Assembly (NCBI GenBank): GCA_020091685.1
Contig: CM034613.1
Coordinates: 6,193,525-6,257,524 of the forward strand
From: Lutjanus erythropterus
Lineage: Eukaryota > Chordata > Actinopteri > Lutjaniformes > Lutjanidae
Direction: 5' to 3'
DNA: 64,000 nucleotides
Within the stretch, counting starts at the first letter, position 1. Each line of letters opens with the position of its first letter. Positions 35,346-45,886 of this stretch are shown piece after piece. The position numbers were made by a program, and so were the translations under genes. Under the pieces are notes generated by a model. The model was not told the origin of the DNA and did no database searches. It saw nothing but the letters and a program-made list of their open reading frames with translations.

Positions 35346-35559
35346 GACTTGAAAACAAGCTTGTGTTTACATTTTCCCAGGCAAAGTTACAGTGAGTTGT
35401 GCATTAGCCAGTTAAAAAGAAGCGGGAGGACATTTTTATTTACATCATTTTATTTTTGACATTATATTTTGTGGTTATTTCTGTGGAAACACTATCACTT
35501 TTGTCAACAGGGGCCTCATAAATCAACAAAATGTGAAAGCTCCTTATAATGGCTTTAAA
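35346..35559. other. spacer between the two halves of the compound repeat
   Basis: It has no similarity that I can see to the units or to segment S. Confidence 0.4.
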
Positions 35560-36005
35560 GAAACATTTATGATACAAAAAGCCCCATACCAGTTTTAAAA
35601 AGTGATGTTATTATTCTGCTTGCCTGCTTTTATTGAGTAGTTCCAGTCAGAGACTTTTCACAATACAAAATAAAATTCATCACATTTTCAGAGCTTGCAA
35701 GTAATGTCATAGGTATTGGTATGGTATGAACAATATTTTAGAGTATAAAGAGAGATTTTATACAATACAAAGTGCTCCATATCAATTTAAAAAGTAGTGT
35801 GATTTTTCTGCTTTGCCTGTTTTTATTTTGTATAATTGGAGGGAGACTATCGGCAATAAAAAATAAGATTATTATTATTTAATTAGTTATTACATTTTCA
35901 GCTCTTGTAATTACATTTTAAATGTAATGGATGAATTGATGCATGTGGACAAAGTGGTGTCATTTTTCTGGTTTGCCTGCTTTTATTTTGTATTGTCGGA
36001 AGGAG
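35560..36005 (+). repeat. tandem array 2 of ~180-bp units
   Basis: A partial unit (to about 35632) is followed by two fuller ones starting near 35659 (CACAATACAAAATAAAATTC) and about 35853 (a degenerate GGCAATAAAAAATAAG start), the last ending in CTTTTATTTTGTATTGT at about 35981. Segment S follows directly, as it follows array 1. Confidence 0.8.
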
Positions 36006-36310
36006 ATTTTCCTGTGAAAGCTCAAGCTGGGTTCTATGGTTCAGCTGCAGCAAGCTGTTTTGAAAAAGCAGACACATGGACCTACATCTATCTATACAAT
36101 GGTTATTTTGGCATAAAAGGATTTACATTAAAAAAGGAAAGACTTCATCCTGTAAAGAACCATTTAAATCTTTTGACCTATAAAGTGTCGGCTAATGGAA
36201 ACACAGTATAAACCAATAAAGAACATTTCAATCCCTTCTATAACGGATGACACTGTGACCCAGAGTTATTTTCCCTTTCTATGCAGTACTTTATATAAGG
36301 TAGCTGGATG
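36006..36310 (+). repeat. duplicated segment S, copy 2
   Basis: It aligns with 35056-35345. A 94-aa open frame (35927-36211) runs from the array unit into this segment, including DFPVKAQAGFYGSAAASCFEK, but copy 1 is interrupted and no family is recognised. I treat it as repeat sequence. Confidence 0.8.
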
Positions 36311-36922
36311 TCCTTGCAGTTATCACCTATGCTTAAAAGAACATTTGTGTTTTGATGGCAATTTCATGATAAGCTTCACTGTTCATGTATGTTTTATATT
36401 ATTTCCCATGCAGACATATTGCCTGTACGATTGCTTTCCCCTCAGTCGGTGTTCAGACAAGAAAACATTTCCTTGTCTGTGAGTCATCAGTATGAATAAT
36501 GACACCTTGGGCTGAATGTTTGTTCACAGTTCCCCCAAAAGAATGCCAATTTAAAGAAGGCAAAGTGAAGGACGGCCTGCTTCTTGCCTTGAGTGTTTGA
36601 AGGGTGGCAGGCAGCAACAATACACACATGCTGAGAGTGGAGGACTGATCGGGGAAGTAATATGTGCTGTGGGTGGAAAATATACTTGGAGGGTGCCTGT
36701 GTGCTCAACTGGATTAGAAAGTTAAGAGAGAGAAAAACAGAAGCAAACAGGAATATATATCAGTCTAAAGCTGTGAACTGGAATGCACAGCGCTGCTCCC
36801 TGCAGAGACTTACTATTTTAACCAGGAAAGCAGATTTACACATTTATCTCACTATTTTAGTCTGTGTCTGTTTGTACTGTATGTGTCTGTGCTGCTGTGC
36901 TCTGATTCATAAACATGTTCCA
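36311..36922. other. non-coding DNA
   Basis: No feature recognised. Confidence 0.4.
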
Positions 36923-36950
36923 GTGTGTGTGTGTGTGTGTGTGTGTGTGT
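36923..36950. repeat. (GT)n microsatellite
   Basis: Fourteen GT units. It accounts for the Cys/Val runs in the 119-aa and 81-aa frames that cross it. Confidence 0.95.
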
Positions 36951-38105
36951 CTGTTTGTGTTCATTTCAGCACCACCTGCATCCCAGTCACCTCTCTGCGG
37001 CAGATTTTCCACTTAACATGATAGAAATGCCTTTGGCCATGAATAACACATTTACTCTCTACTGTACCTCAGGCAAAGTATTACATGATCGGTTTCCTCT
37101 GCTAGAATATGTTAAAAATGGAAAAAGCCAGCGTTCCTTCAGGAAGCAGAAGCTGGGGGAAGCGGCATGATTTTAAGGATTGGAGAAAAAATGCTGGAAG
37201 AGACAGAAAAACAGGGAAGATCAACAGGAAAAAAAAAGGAAAAAACAGCTGCAGCAGTCAGTAATGATTTGCGTCCCCTCCAGAATCGTGGTTTGCTGGG
37301 AGATGGAGGGAGAGAAGGGGGAGTGTGCATTTGTGCGTACAAGTGTCTGCCTGCCCATGTGTGTGTCTGTGGGTGTCAGCGCATATGTGTGTCTGAGGGC
37401 TGAGTGTGGAGGGGCTAATGGAGTGTTGATTGCCTGGCGGTAAGCAGGCATCAGTGGGTAATTGCTGCTCTACGGTGTAGCAGCTCTAAAATGAAGACGC
37501 ATTTCACATTCGATCACTGAGCCTCCAGTATAGATGCACGTGCGCGTGGTGGTGGGTGATGGAGGGGTTAGGGTAGTGCATGTAGTCCCTTATCCAGCCA
37601 GTGGAGCCAGATTTAGCAATTGGCAGAGCAATATTGAGCAGCAGGCCACGAAAAATGACACCGACACCTTACCTGCCTGGCGTGGTGTTCATGTGTTTCA
37701 GAGTATAATTGCAAGCTGTTTCAGTATGCTGCCAAACTGATTCTAAGAGAGTGAAGGCATTGTTAACACTGTAGAGCCATGCAGAAGAAAAGGTGCAAAG
37801 CTAGAGGTGAAGCTAATATGTCCTGCCCTTTCTTTTCCCTTCTGTTTTCTCTCCCTTTGCGCCTGGTTGAAGTCTCCCCCTGGTGAACCTCGCTCGTGTT
37901 GCCAGGCGACAAGGTTGCCTGGGAGCAGGGCTTTGATGAACAGTCACAGTGTAATGGAGGTAGCCCTGCCAACACGCAGAACACAGGGACGGACACAGGC
38001 GGACAAACACATGCATGTGTGCAAACACATGCCGGAGTGTGGCAAGCATACAGTCGGACCAGACAGGACACGAACGCACCCAGCGGAGCAGTGTCTGGAT
38101 TGTTT
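36951..38105. other. non-coding DNA, partly GC-richer
   Basis: 37180-37260 is A/G-rich. 37490-38060 is compositionally complex and contains a near-match to an RFX X-box at 37898-37910. The 100-102 aa frames here overlap on opposite strands and show no domain. Confidence 0.35.
37898..37923. promoter_or_regulatory. possible RFX X-box-like site
   Basis: GTTGCCAGGCGAC fits the X-box pattern GTNRCC-N(0-3)-RGYAAC with one mismatch in the second half-site, and a further half-site, GGTTGCCTGGG, starts 3 bases later. Such matches arise by chance in 64 kb, so this is only a pointer. Confidence 0.2.
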
Positions 38106-39261
38106 TTAAAGGGATAGTTTAGATGATTTTAAGTGAGGTTGTATGAGATACTTTTTGATAGTCAACATATTAGCTAGAGTAGGTGCTGGTCGGCATGTTT
38201 CTAGTCTGGAGAAGCAGAGTGGAGTATCAGCACAGGGGATAAGCAATGAATGATGTGGACACAGTCAGCAACAAAAGATATTTTAGCCACTTACAAAAGT
38301 TCCACCTCAAAATAAACTTGAGGAGCAATTGCGTGTCCAACAACAAGAACTGCAGTCCAAAATGGCAATTAATTAATGGTGGAGCAATAGACTGTCTATG
38401 TTTAAATCCTATTTATTGTATGATCTGTGGTTGAAGCAATTTTTTCCCTCCATTGCCTCCTCCACAGACTCATGGAAGCTCAGGCAGGTTGCAGGAACAC
38501 TGCAGGAGTGCAAGATGTGTGCAACATTATGGTTTGACAATAACAAGCAGCGACAAGTCCTCCAAACTAAGTTGATCAGCTGTTAATAACTGTCAGTCAT
38601 CTGTCAAAAATACACACTGGATGGTGCACCCCGTGTACCAAGGCTGTTAGTCCTCTGCAGCAGCCACTGGTTCGACTCATGCCTGTGGCATGTCATCCCC
38701 TCTCTCTCTCTCTACCCTCTTTCCTGTCATCTCTTCAGCTGTGCATGTCAAAATAAAGGGAAAAGCCAAAAAAAAAAAATCTTTAAAAAGAAATACACAC
38801 TGGAGTTGGAATTCAGTGACAGCCTGCCTTGCTGCCTGCTGGACTCTTAATATATTGCTCAATTTAAATGTTCTAAACATCTACTCCTTCTATAAGATTA
38901 TTAATGATTTCCCACGACTCATAACACTCACTCATTCAGCAAAAATTCTGCATTAATTTGACCTATAATGACCTAATATATTCACTGTTTTACTTTGCTG
39001 TCAGACAGTCTTTCCTGAAAGGGAAATGCCATCAAACAAGCCATATATCACTCTCTCCCAAGCAGCCAAACTCCATAGGAAAAATCAGTAATTTTGCTTT
39101 TGTTGCTGACCCTGTGCACAGCAGTACATTACTTAGCTTCCATGCTGGTACTCCTGTCTGCTTCTTCAAAGTGCTGACCAGCCTCTACTATAGCTAATAC
39201 ACTGACTATTGATGTGTACCTAATACAGGCCCACTTCAGATGATCCAAACTGTCCCTTTAA
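38106..39261. mobile_element. TTAA-flanked non-autonomous DNA transposon
   Basis: TTAAAGGGATAGTTTAGAT at the left is inverted at the right as ATCCAAACTGTCCCTTTAA. The similarity runs on for about 83 bp on each side (TATTAGCTAGAGTAGGTGCTGG against TATTAGCTATAGTAGAGGCTGG). TTAA at both ends fits a TTAA-targeting superfamily such as Kolobok or piggyBac; the AGGG start suggests the former, but this is not certain. The body encodes no transposase and is interrupted by a SINE at 38622-38790. Confidence 0.85.
38622..38790 (+). mobile_element. tRNA-derived SINE inserted in the TTAA element
   Basis: It is flanked by a perfect 14-bp TSD, AAATACACACTGGA (38608-38621 and 38791-38804). GGTTCGACTC at 38671-38680 is a canonical polymerase III B box, preceded by ACCAAGGCTG and followed by the GCATGTCATCCCC / CTCTCTCT / GTCATCTCTTCAGCTGT body and the CAAAATAAAGG..AAAAAA tail of a common percomorph tRNA-SINE. 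It would be copied by a LINE reverse transcriptase in trans. The perfect TSD shows it is younger than its host element. Confidence 0.92.
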
Positions 39262-40969
39262 CTGCAGCTTTGGCTCACATTCATACAGTATTCCATGATT
39301 AGTTCTAATTTATTCTAAGAAAATCTACAGAATCTTTCTATTTCACAGCTTCTTCAATTAATGCCTGTGATGAATAGAGCCCCTTGTATTTATCACAGTC
39401 AGAGGCTACATCCCCGCTGTTGATTTCCACTGCAGTTTTCCATGACCTACTGAAGTCAATTGCTCCTTGTGTTTTTTTTTTTCAGAAATCTATTAAAACA
39501 TTTCACATACTTTTTTGCTGCCTTGGCAAATGTAATCCATCATTTTAAATGCAAGAACAATTTTTTTTCCCTGACATTACTTTTTCTCTCTCATAGGCAT
39601 TACAGTAGGTGAAGGAAAAAGTAAAAATTACACCTGCTATATCCCTTAACACCCGCAGAATGTGCAATGATGCCTCAACAAAATCTCAAGTGAAACAGAT
39701 ACAATATCACTGCACACAACCAGACAGTAAGATAGATGGAGAACAACATGAGCGCCATGGTCAACACCATCAAAGCTCAGTATCACTGCTCTACTAAAAC
39801 GGCTGGCTGAAGGGCCTCGGATGTGGTAATTAAAGAAACGTTTGATCAATCCAAGTAATGAAGTGTCTAACCCACACACACCACTGCCTGAAGCTCAGCT
39901 AACATGCAGCTTCCATATCTCTTTGCATTCTTAAAGTAATAGCCTAATCTACAACTTTTCCAAATAATTGGCCATTTTCTTACTCTCACTCTGTCTGTGT
40001 CGAACATGATAGTTATTCAAACTCTGACTTCAGTTCATAAAAGCTTTTACAGTCGCTCTAGGAAAAGTTCCTCTGGCACACATAAGAGATGTGTTTTACA
40101 TTTCCAGTGGCTCCAGCAGCATTTCAATTATAGCTGCAGGCTCACAGCCGCAGCTCTCACAGCCTTTCCAGTCAGCTGCGTACACAGATGCACACACCAC
40201 TGACTGTTGTGTTTGGGGTTATGATAAGGCGCTGTGAGAGAGAGCTGCCTGCAAACATGCAGCTGCTGCTGGAAAAAGTACTGAGCTTGACTTGTAAAAG
40301 TATTACTGCCACCATAGAATGATACACCCTTAAATGTTTGAGTCCTACAGTCAAATTTTTACTTAAATCTGCAAAGTCTGACATTTTTTTGGCAACTTAT
40401 GGGCTCTAAGCTATAAACACAACACTGAAATATTTTCAGCCTTGAAGATAATGTTTGGAAACAACTGCCTATTTACACATCTCACCCTTCGGAGTCATGT
40501 TTCTGGCCTGCCGACAAATGTACACGCTGCAAAAAACCTGCAGCAGGGCCAAAAGTCTTCAGGTCCTCCGAACAGTCCTCCCATACTTTTCTTAAAGTCC
40601 AAAAACTTTTAAAGAAAAATCAAAGAAAACACACAGAGTCCAGCAGAGTTTGATTACTATAGTCAAGTGCAAGTACAACAAACCGAGGCCTGGTCTGTGG
40701 AGAGCACACTGGGCAAGAAGGAGCCTTCTATTATACCCAATGAGGTTCCTCCAATTGTGGAGCTTAGTTTTCTGCAGTTTTTCTGAGGCTCCTCCCCATT
40801 TCACAAACCCAGGAATATGACGCCGTTGATCACAGTACATTTCATTAAAATGGACTTTATTTTAGAGTTCCAGCAAATACACTTTCACCATGTATTCTTG
40901 CTTTTTTCGAGTTTCCACAAGAGTTAATAAAATAAAAATGAATGGCACAAGGACTTTACTATCATATTA
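39262..40969. other. single-copy non-coding DNA
   Basis: 39360-40220 is repeat-poor and compositionally complex, a weak conserved-element candidate. T-runs occur at 39470-39482. No coding frame is supported. Confidence 0.35.
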
Positions 40970-41160
40970 ATCTCACCAATTGCAAGGGGAAAAAAAACTT
41001 TTAGGTTTAGTTTTGGTCTCCACCACTTGCTGAGGGAATATCTGACTCTTTAGCTACTGAATATTCCATTATGTCCTCCAGCTAGTAGCTAACTCTGTCT
41101 TTTGGTGCTCGGCAGGTAAGGCAGAGTGGGTTTTTAGAGCTTTTATTCCTAAAAATTGCT
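40970..41160. repeat. possible dispersed fish repeat
   Basis: TTTTGGTCTCCACCACTTGC, then TAGCTACTGAATATTCCA, then TTGGTGCTCGGCAGGTAAGG recalls a percomorph interspersed repeat. No second copy in the window. Confidence 0.3.
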
Positions 41161-41162
41161 TT

Positions 41163-41600
41163 GTCATGGTTATGGGTTTCGCTTTGTTTATTTTCTATTT
41201 TAGTTTATAGAGTTGTCCCTCTTGTGTCTTTGTTTGCTTTACATCTTTATCCTTTTTCACATCTTTTTTGATTGCTGATTAGTTTCATCTGACCCTGCGT
41301 GTTACCCTCCTTCTGTTGCCAGTTCATCTTCATCTTTCGTGACAAGCATCCTAGCTTTATCACCACTGTTTCCACTGTTTGGCCTTCTGTGTTTTCTTGG
41401 ACTTTGTCTGTTTTATTTGGTCTTTGGATTTATGCCCATTGATTTGGATTTGTTTGCCTTTGGACATTTTGACCTGGTACCTGCCTACTCTTCGTGAGCT
41501 CAGTTTTTTGTACTTTGTGTTTTGATTTTAAATCATTTTGGACTGCACCAGTCTGCCTTCTCTCTGTATATTGAGTCTGTCCTCTTATTTCTGCTTCTCT
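41163..41600 (+). repeat. GTCATGG-started dispersed repeat, copy 2
   Basis: A T-rich, low-coding stretch that starts GTCATGGTTATGGG and ends in GACTGCACCAGTCTGCCTTC. Its block order parallels the minus strand of 28603-29004. It resembles a common fish repeat; the class is uncertain. Confidence 0.4.
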
Positions 41601-41873
41601 CTTGACACAAACTTTGACAAGTGTAGTTTTGGTCTCAGCATTGGTGGGGCAGTTGATATTTCAAATATCAGTTTTACATGTGACGTGAGCCTCCAAGCCC
41701 CCTCCCTATCAGCCGATCCAACGCCAGCATGGCATGCCTAAATTGGTCATATTGGAAATGTAGCCTCTGGGTGGGAACATTGAATTATCTAACTTCACTG
41801 CAAAGATAATGTGAATGAGTTTGCTCAAATATTGGTAGGGACATGCCCCTACTGTCCATACGCAAACCTGTCA

Positions 41874-41921
41874 GTTTGGTTCAGTTTCACATCTCTTGCC
41901 ATGAGAGAAACTGAACCAAAC
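41874..41921. repeat. 15-bp perfect-stem hairpin
   Basis: GTTTGGTTCAGTTTC (41874-41888) pairs exactly with GAAACTGAACCAAAC (41907-41921). The 18-nt loop can add four more pairs (TCTC/GAGA). The stem is long, but the whole is short for a typical microRNA precursor, and no further flanking pairing is evident. CTGAACCAAACTG recurs at 42364 inside a dispersed repeat, so it may be repeat-derived. Confidence 0.75.
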
Positions 41922-42314
41922 AGTAAAGTTGTGGGCTACAAGACCAAAACAATGCTAAAAAGATGCTAAAAAATCTCTGCAGAGTTCTCCTCAGTTGAGG
42001 TATCATTCTCTGTGACACATACAATTAGTCACATTAGCCACTATTAATTGGAAACAATTAATTATAGCCGCTTTAAGTAAATCATAGACATGACATAGAC
42101 ACACATTTTTAATTAAGTATTCAAGTTGTACTGCTTGTTGTTATATTTGGTTTATGCTAAAGACTTATAGGCCTCCACTTGAACCTGGCTGTGCTCAGCA
42201 AGGAATTATTTGAACATTCTCCAAACCATGTCCCTGTGGTGGCTCACATGGAAGAAGTTAGCCTTTAGAGTTGTCTGCCAGAAAGCCTCCCTAACATGTG
42301 GTTAATGGTCTCTT
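41922..42314. other. non-coding DNA
   Basis: No feature recognised. Confidence 0.4.
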
Positions 42315-42403
42315 TTACCCCAGACCACGACCTTTTCTGAAAACTAAGTAGTTCTGCTGCCTAAACTGAACCAAACTGTGAAAGAAAACCAAAAATATTA
42401 AAA
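42315..42403 (+). repeat. dispersed repeat family B, copy 1
   Basis: CCAGACCACGACCTTTTCTG then AACTAAGTAGTTCTGCTGCC then TAAACTGAACCAAACTG. The AAGTAGTT..TGCTGCCTAAAC core is shared with 62615-62700 (inverse) and, less well, 47795-47880. Confidence 0.5.
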
Positions 42404-42421
42404 ATAAATAAATAAATAAAG
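42404..42421. repeat. (AAAT)n microsatellite
   Basis: Four tandem AAAT/ATAA units. Confidence 0.85.
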
Positions 42422-42833
42422 CTTATAAGTCAACTAAGTCTTAAAATAGTAAGTCAATAAACCCCAGTCTCCTGGTTAGCCGGCCAGCTAGCCATCAAAA
42501 CCTGTTTCTAGATAGGACTTTGTTGTTCTTTATGCTATCACCTGGGTTCCTGAAGCAAAGTTCTCAGTTTTTTTCCTGACAGAGAGATTTCTTGCAGAAA
42601 GTCCTGAAGGTTAACTTCTCATATGCATGTCCCTATGTCACCCCCCACCCTAAAAAAACCCAAACAAAAGACACTAATAGGTAAATGAAAGGTCCTCATG
42701 TCATCACACATCAAAATACCATAAGTCATTTTGCATAAAACACTACCTATGTCACCACTGATCTGTTATATATATATTGTTATATAATTATATGTTGTTG
42801 TTTTCAGCTGGTGGTATTGTTATTCTGTTCCTT

Positions 42834-42836
<3 letters not shown>

Positions 42837-42902
<66 letters not shown>
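42837..42902. repeat. (GT)n microsatellite, ~33 units
   Basis: The longest uninterrupted dinucleotide tract in the window; followed at 42926-42948 by an AATA run. Long GT tracts can adopt Z-DNA and are usually length-polymorphic. Confidence 0.98.
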
Positions 42903-42905
<3 letters not shown>

Positions 42906-42925
42906 CCCCTTTCAACTTGTGTAAC

Positions 42926-42948
42926 AATAAATAAATAAATAAATAAAA
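42926..42948. repeat. (AATA)n microsatellite
   Basis: Five tandem AATA units. Confidence 0.9.
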
Positions 42949-43023
42949 ATCCAATCAGATTGCACAAATATTTTTAATGCCTATATTACTGAATAAATAT
43001 GTTGCATGCAGATAGATGAGATG

Positions 43024-43027
<4 letters not shown>

Positions 43028-43074
<47 letters not shown>
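43028..43074. repeat. (GT)n microsatellite, ~23 units
   Basis: Second long GT tract, 125 bp after the first. Confidence 0.97.
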
Positions 43075-43075
<1 letters not shown>

Positions 43076-43200
43076 GATGTAGTGTGTGCCTGTGTACATC
43101 TGTGCACAGGAGTGTGTAGGAATGTCTGTATCCATCAGTCTAATTGTGATTATGGCATTTAATTAAGCCAGATGATTTCCACTTCTGTGGTAATCATTAG

Positions 43201-43257
43201 TTAATGTGTGTTTGTGTGTGTGCCTGTGTGTACGTCTGTGTGTGTGTGTGTGTGTGA
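43201..43257. repeat. interrupted (GT)n microsatellite
   Basis: GT tracts broken by TTT, CC and AC variants; the pure part is at about 43237-43256. Confidence 0.9.
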
Positions 43258-43329
43258 GATAGGAGTTTGGACTGTTCCATTTCTTTAAGACTGGATGAAA
43301 CTCTCTCTCTGTCTGTCTGTCTCGCTGCA

Positions 43330-43660
43330 GGATTAGCTCCGTGTCATTTTTCCTGGAAAAGAAAAACTCTGTTGACACTGAAATCCTCATCAAATATCAA
43401 ATGTCCCCTCGCTAAAAATAGTCACCTCATGTCAAGCCAGGAAAACATTCGCATCTCCTGCAGCAGCTGCAACTCAAACAGGAGACATGTTAAAATGTCA
43501 CCGTCATCACTCAGAACGGCTGCATCACCCACCTCTGTAGCCGACCTCTGTCAGAGGAGCTTCAACAATAATACAACAACAATAGAGCTGTTTGTGGGAT
43601 GTGTGAAAGCTTGACTCACTGCTGGCTAATTAAATGACCTGTGAAAGCTGCTATGAGAAA
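43330..43660. other. candidate conserved or exon-adjacent sequence
   Basis: CTGTCTGTCTCGCTGCAG at 43313-43330 resembles a splice acceptor. What follows is repeat-free, with a 115-aa frame (43267-43614) that is Ser/Thr/Asn-rich and starts upstream of the acceptor. No domain is recognised and in-frame evidence is weak. It is more likely non-coding. Confidence 0.2.
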
Positions 43661-44019
43661 CACACGATGCTGTGATACACAAACAGATGGAACTTTTTAC
43701 AGGCATACGCTGTTAGCTAGCCAAGTGTGAATACAGCTAATTGGAATAAAAGCAACGTAAACGTCCCCGCCACATATGTGTGGGTGCATGTGTAGATGAG
43801 ATATGCATGAGTGGAGAATTTAATGGGGGATTTCTTGTTTCGCTTGTCAGCTAATATGTAAGGACATTTTCGACAGAACCCAACATGTCTCTCTCTTTCA
43901 GTCCCATCAATCTAACATCACATCTACACACATACTTTGTTGGCTTTGATTTTGCAAAGAGACAGCATGATGCATACATTAGCGCATATTTGGAAAGGTA
44001 AAAATGGAGTAGGATAGAT
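43661..44019. other. non-coding DNA
   Basis: No feature recognised. Confidence 0.4.
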
Positions 44020-44690
44020 AGGGGACAGTTGTAACAAGGGACAGTTGCAACAATGCTAGAAAACATGCTAGTGGTGACACTCATACTGCACATGCTCAGT
44101 TAGACTCTCTTCCCACCAGGAAGACAGAAGATGCATTCAACATCTACTGCTGCATTTATTGAAAAAAAAAAAAACTTGTTTTGGAGGTATGGAAGTATTT
44201 GTTCTTATGCGCTGTATTTTTGTAACACTGACCTCAGCTTTTTAATGAATGAATCAAAGCTTACTTAGTTTTAAACATCGTTTTGTTGACTTCTGAGTGA
44301 CACATTTAACATGTCTCTGGGCAAATGTGTCCAGCTAGCACATGCTAAGCAGCCTTATTCAGACCACACAATGGTGTTTTTCATATGCAGGTAGTTGTGG
44401 GCTACATGAAAGGATAAATGTTTGTTGCATTACAAATGAATCCATTGTTCCTGTCTCTCAATCAGCATCTGTAACATCTGCACTTAAGGAAGGCCTATGT
44501 TCTAAACATACACTATGGCTATAACTGTTATTTGGTAAATATTACTGAACAAATAAGTAATACAATATTATCATTGTGAACCAATGCATATTTTCAGAAT
44601 TCTGTGCTTAATGAGAAAAAAAGCAAAAGTTAATTTGTGAAACTTGATTCATTTTTTAAGATTTTGCAATTGTCCCCTGATCATGTTGAA
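44020..44690. mobile_element. possible non-autonomous DNA element with GGGGACA ends
   Basis: AGGGGACAGTTGTAAC then GGGACAGTTGCAAC at the left are answered at about 44668-44682 by GCAATTGTCCCC in inverse, a short imperfect TIR. The body encodes nothing. The right edge is uncertain and no TSD was found. Confidence 0.4.
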
Positions 44691-45886
44691 ATTGTCCCTG
44701 GGGTTGAGGTCAGATGCAACATCTGCAACATCAATTCTTTTTTTTTTTCTTTATTTCCTGGCAGTGGCAGCTAGTATGTGATACATCTTCTATTTTGAGC
44801 CATTACTACTTCGATTCTGACACCAGCAACACAGCAAGATGACATTTTAACTTGGTTTTGTGGCCTACCCCTTGCCTGGCTTGCATTTTTCCTTTGTTTT
44901 GTCGCCAGCTAACACCGTGACCTAAAAATGGTCCATAATGCCTGGTTTTAGGTGTTGCTGCAGCCCTGGCAGCACTTCTTGCTTCCATGCCTTTTAGCTG
45001 TCTCCAAACAGCTACCTTGGCTGCAGAAGAAAAGAGCTTTGGTCTCATTTGACGCTCCAGAATTGAAACAAGGTCGGAGTAGGGCCATTTTGACACACCT
45101 CACAACACTTTTGGTGCGCATTTGGTCATTTAAAACAATAGGTGCACTTCTAAACATGTGTGGTTTTCTTGACCACTCATGTTGGATCAGGGAAATGTTA
45201 TGCCTCAATGCATCTTTATAAGTGAACTGATTTACTAATTGTGATCACATTTGCAACAGCCTCAACATCAAGAAACATCAACAGAGCTGTAACAATCCGA
45301 ACAGACTGATCTGCTCGACTGAGTCGTTACTCGCTTAAGCTGCATATTTTCCAGGTTGTCATGCCCGCACTAAGCAGTGCTTCTATAGTTTCACACGTGT
45401 CTTACAATTTTTTGGTATGTGTCTTCGAGACCTTTGAGAGTGTGTTACGCCTGAAACCATTTTGTCAGTAAACTGCAAATGATGAAGAAACATATAAAAT
45501 AAACCAGCAGCAGGGGAAGTAGACTGAAGCTGACATTTGGCTTCCCTGGCTAGAGGCAGAGACAGATAGAGTCCAGCCTGAGAATTAGAAAGTCTGCAGC
45601 AGTGAGGGGTAAGGGAGGACACCCAGTGCCTCTCGCGCAGCAGTTAGCCCGGCAGTTCAGTACAGTTTACTCCAAACTAAATCCAATTTGGCGTGTTTGC
45701 AAAGGCTGGGAACTGCTGTTGAATATGGCACCGTGAGCTGATGCCAGTATCCTCACTGAGACTGGATGTCTGTTTGTTTATCACCCAGAAATTAAACGCT
45801 TCGCTTTTGAGCAAATATGAGCCAAAGTTTAATAGTCCACTTACAGACTTTCAGCAGGTCTAAAAAAGTCTCATACAGTCAGTTAT
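44691..45886. other. non-coding DNA
   Basis: A T-run at 44739-44751. The overlapping 86-96 aa frames at 44806-45221 occur on both strands and show no domain. Confidence 0.4.

Noticed and set aside
35927..36211. 94-aa frame ending in the duplicated segment S
   Set aside because: It starts inside a repeat unit, the second copy of the segment is interrupted after about 36 codons, and no family is recognised.
34282..36310. Regularly spaced repeats as a CRISPR array
   Set aside because: Units are ~180 bp, diverged and TIR-bounded; spacing and repeat length do not fit, and the DNA is vertebrate.
36662..37170. 119-aa and 81-aa plus-strand frames
   Set aside because: They cross the GT tract at 36923-36950 (Cys/Val alternation) and contain no domain.
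38671..38680. GGTTCGACTC as part of a tRNA gene
   Set aside because: The B box sits in a SINE with its 3' body, A-rich tail and TSD; no tRNA cloverleaf with acceptor stem can be drawn.
41874..41921. microRNA gene
   Set aside because: The foldback is only 48 nt, with no further pairing in the flanks; kept as a hairpin only.
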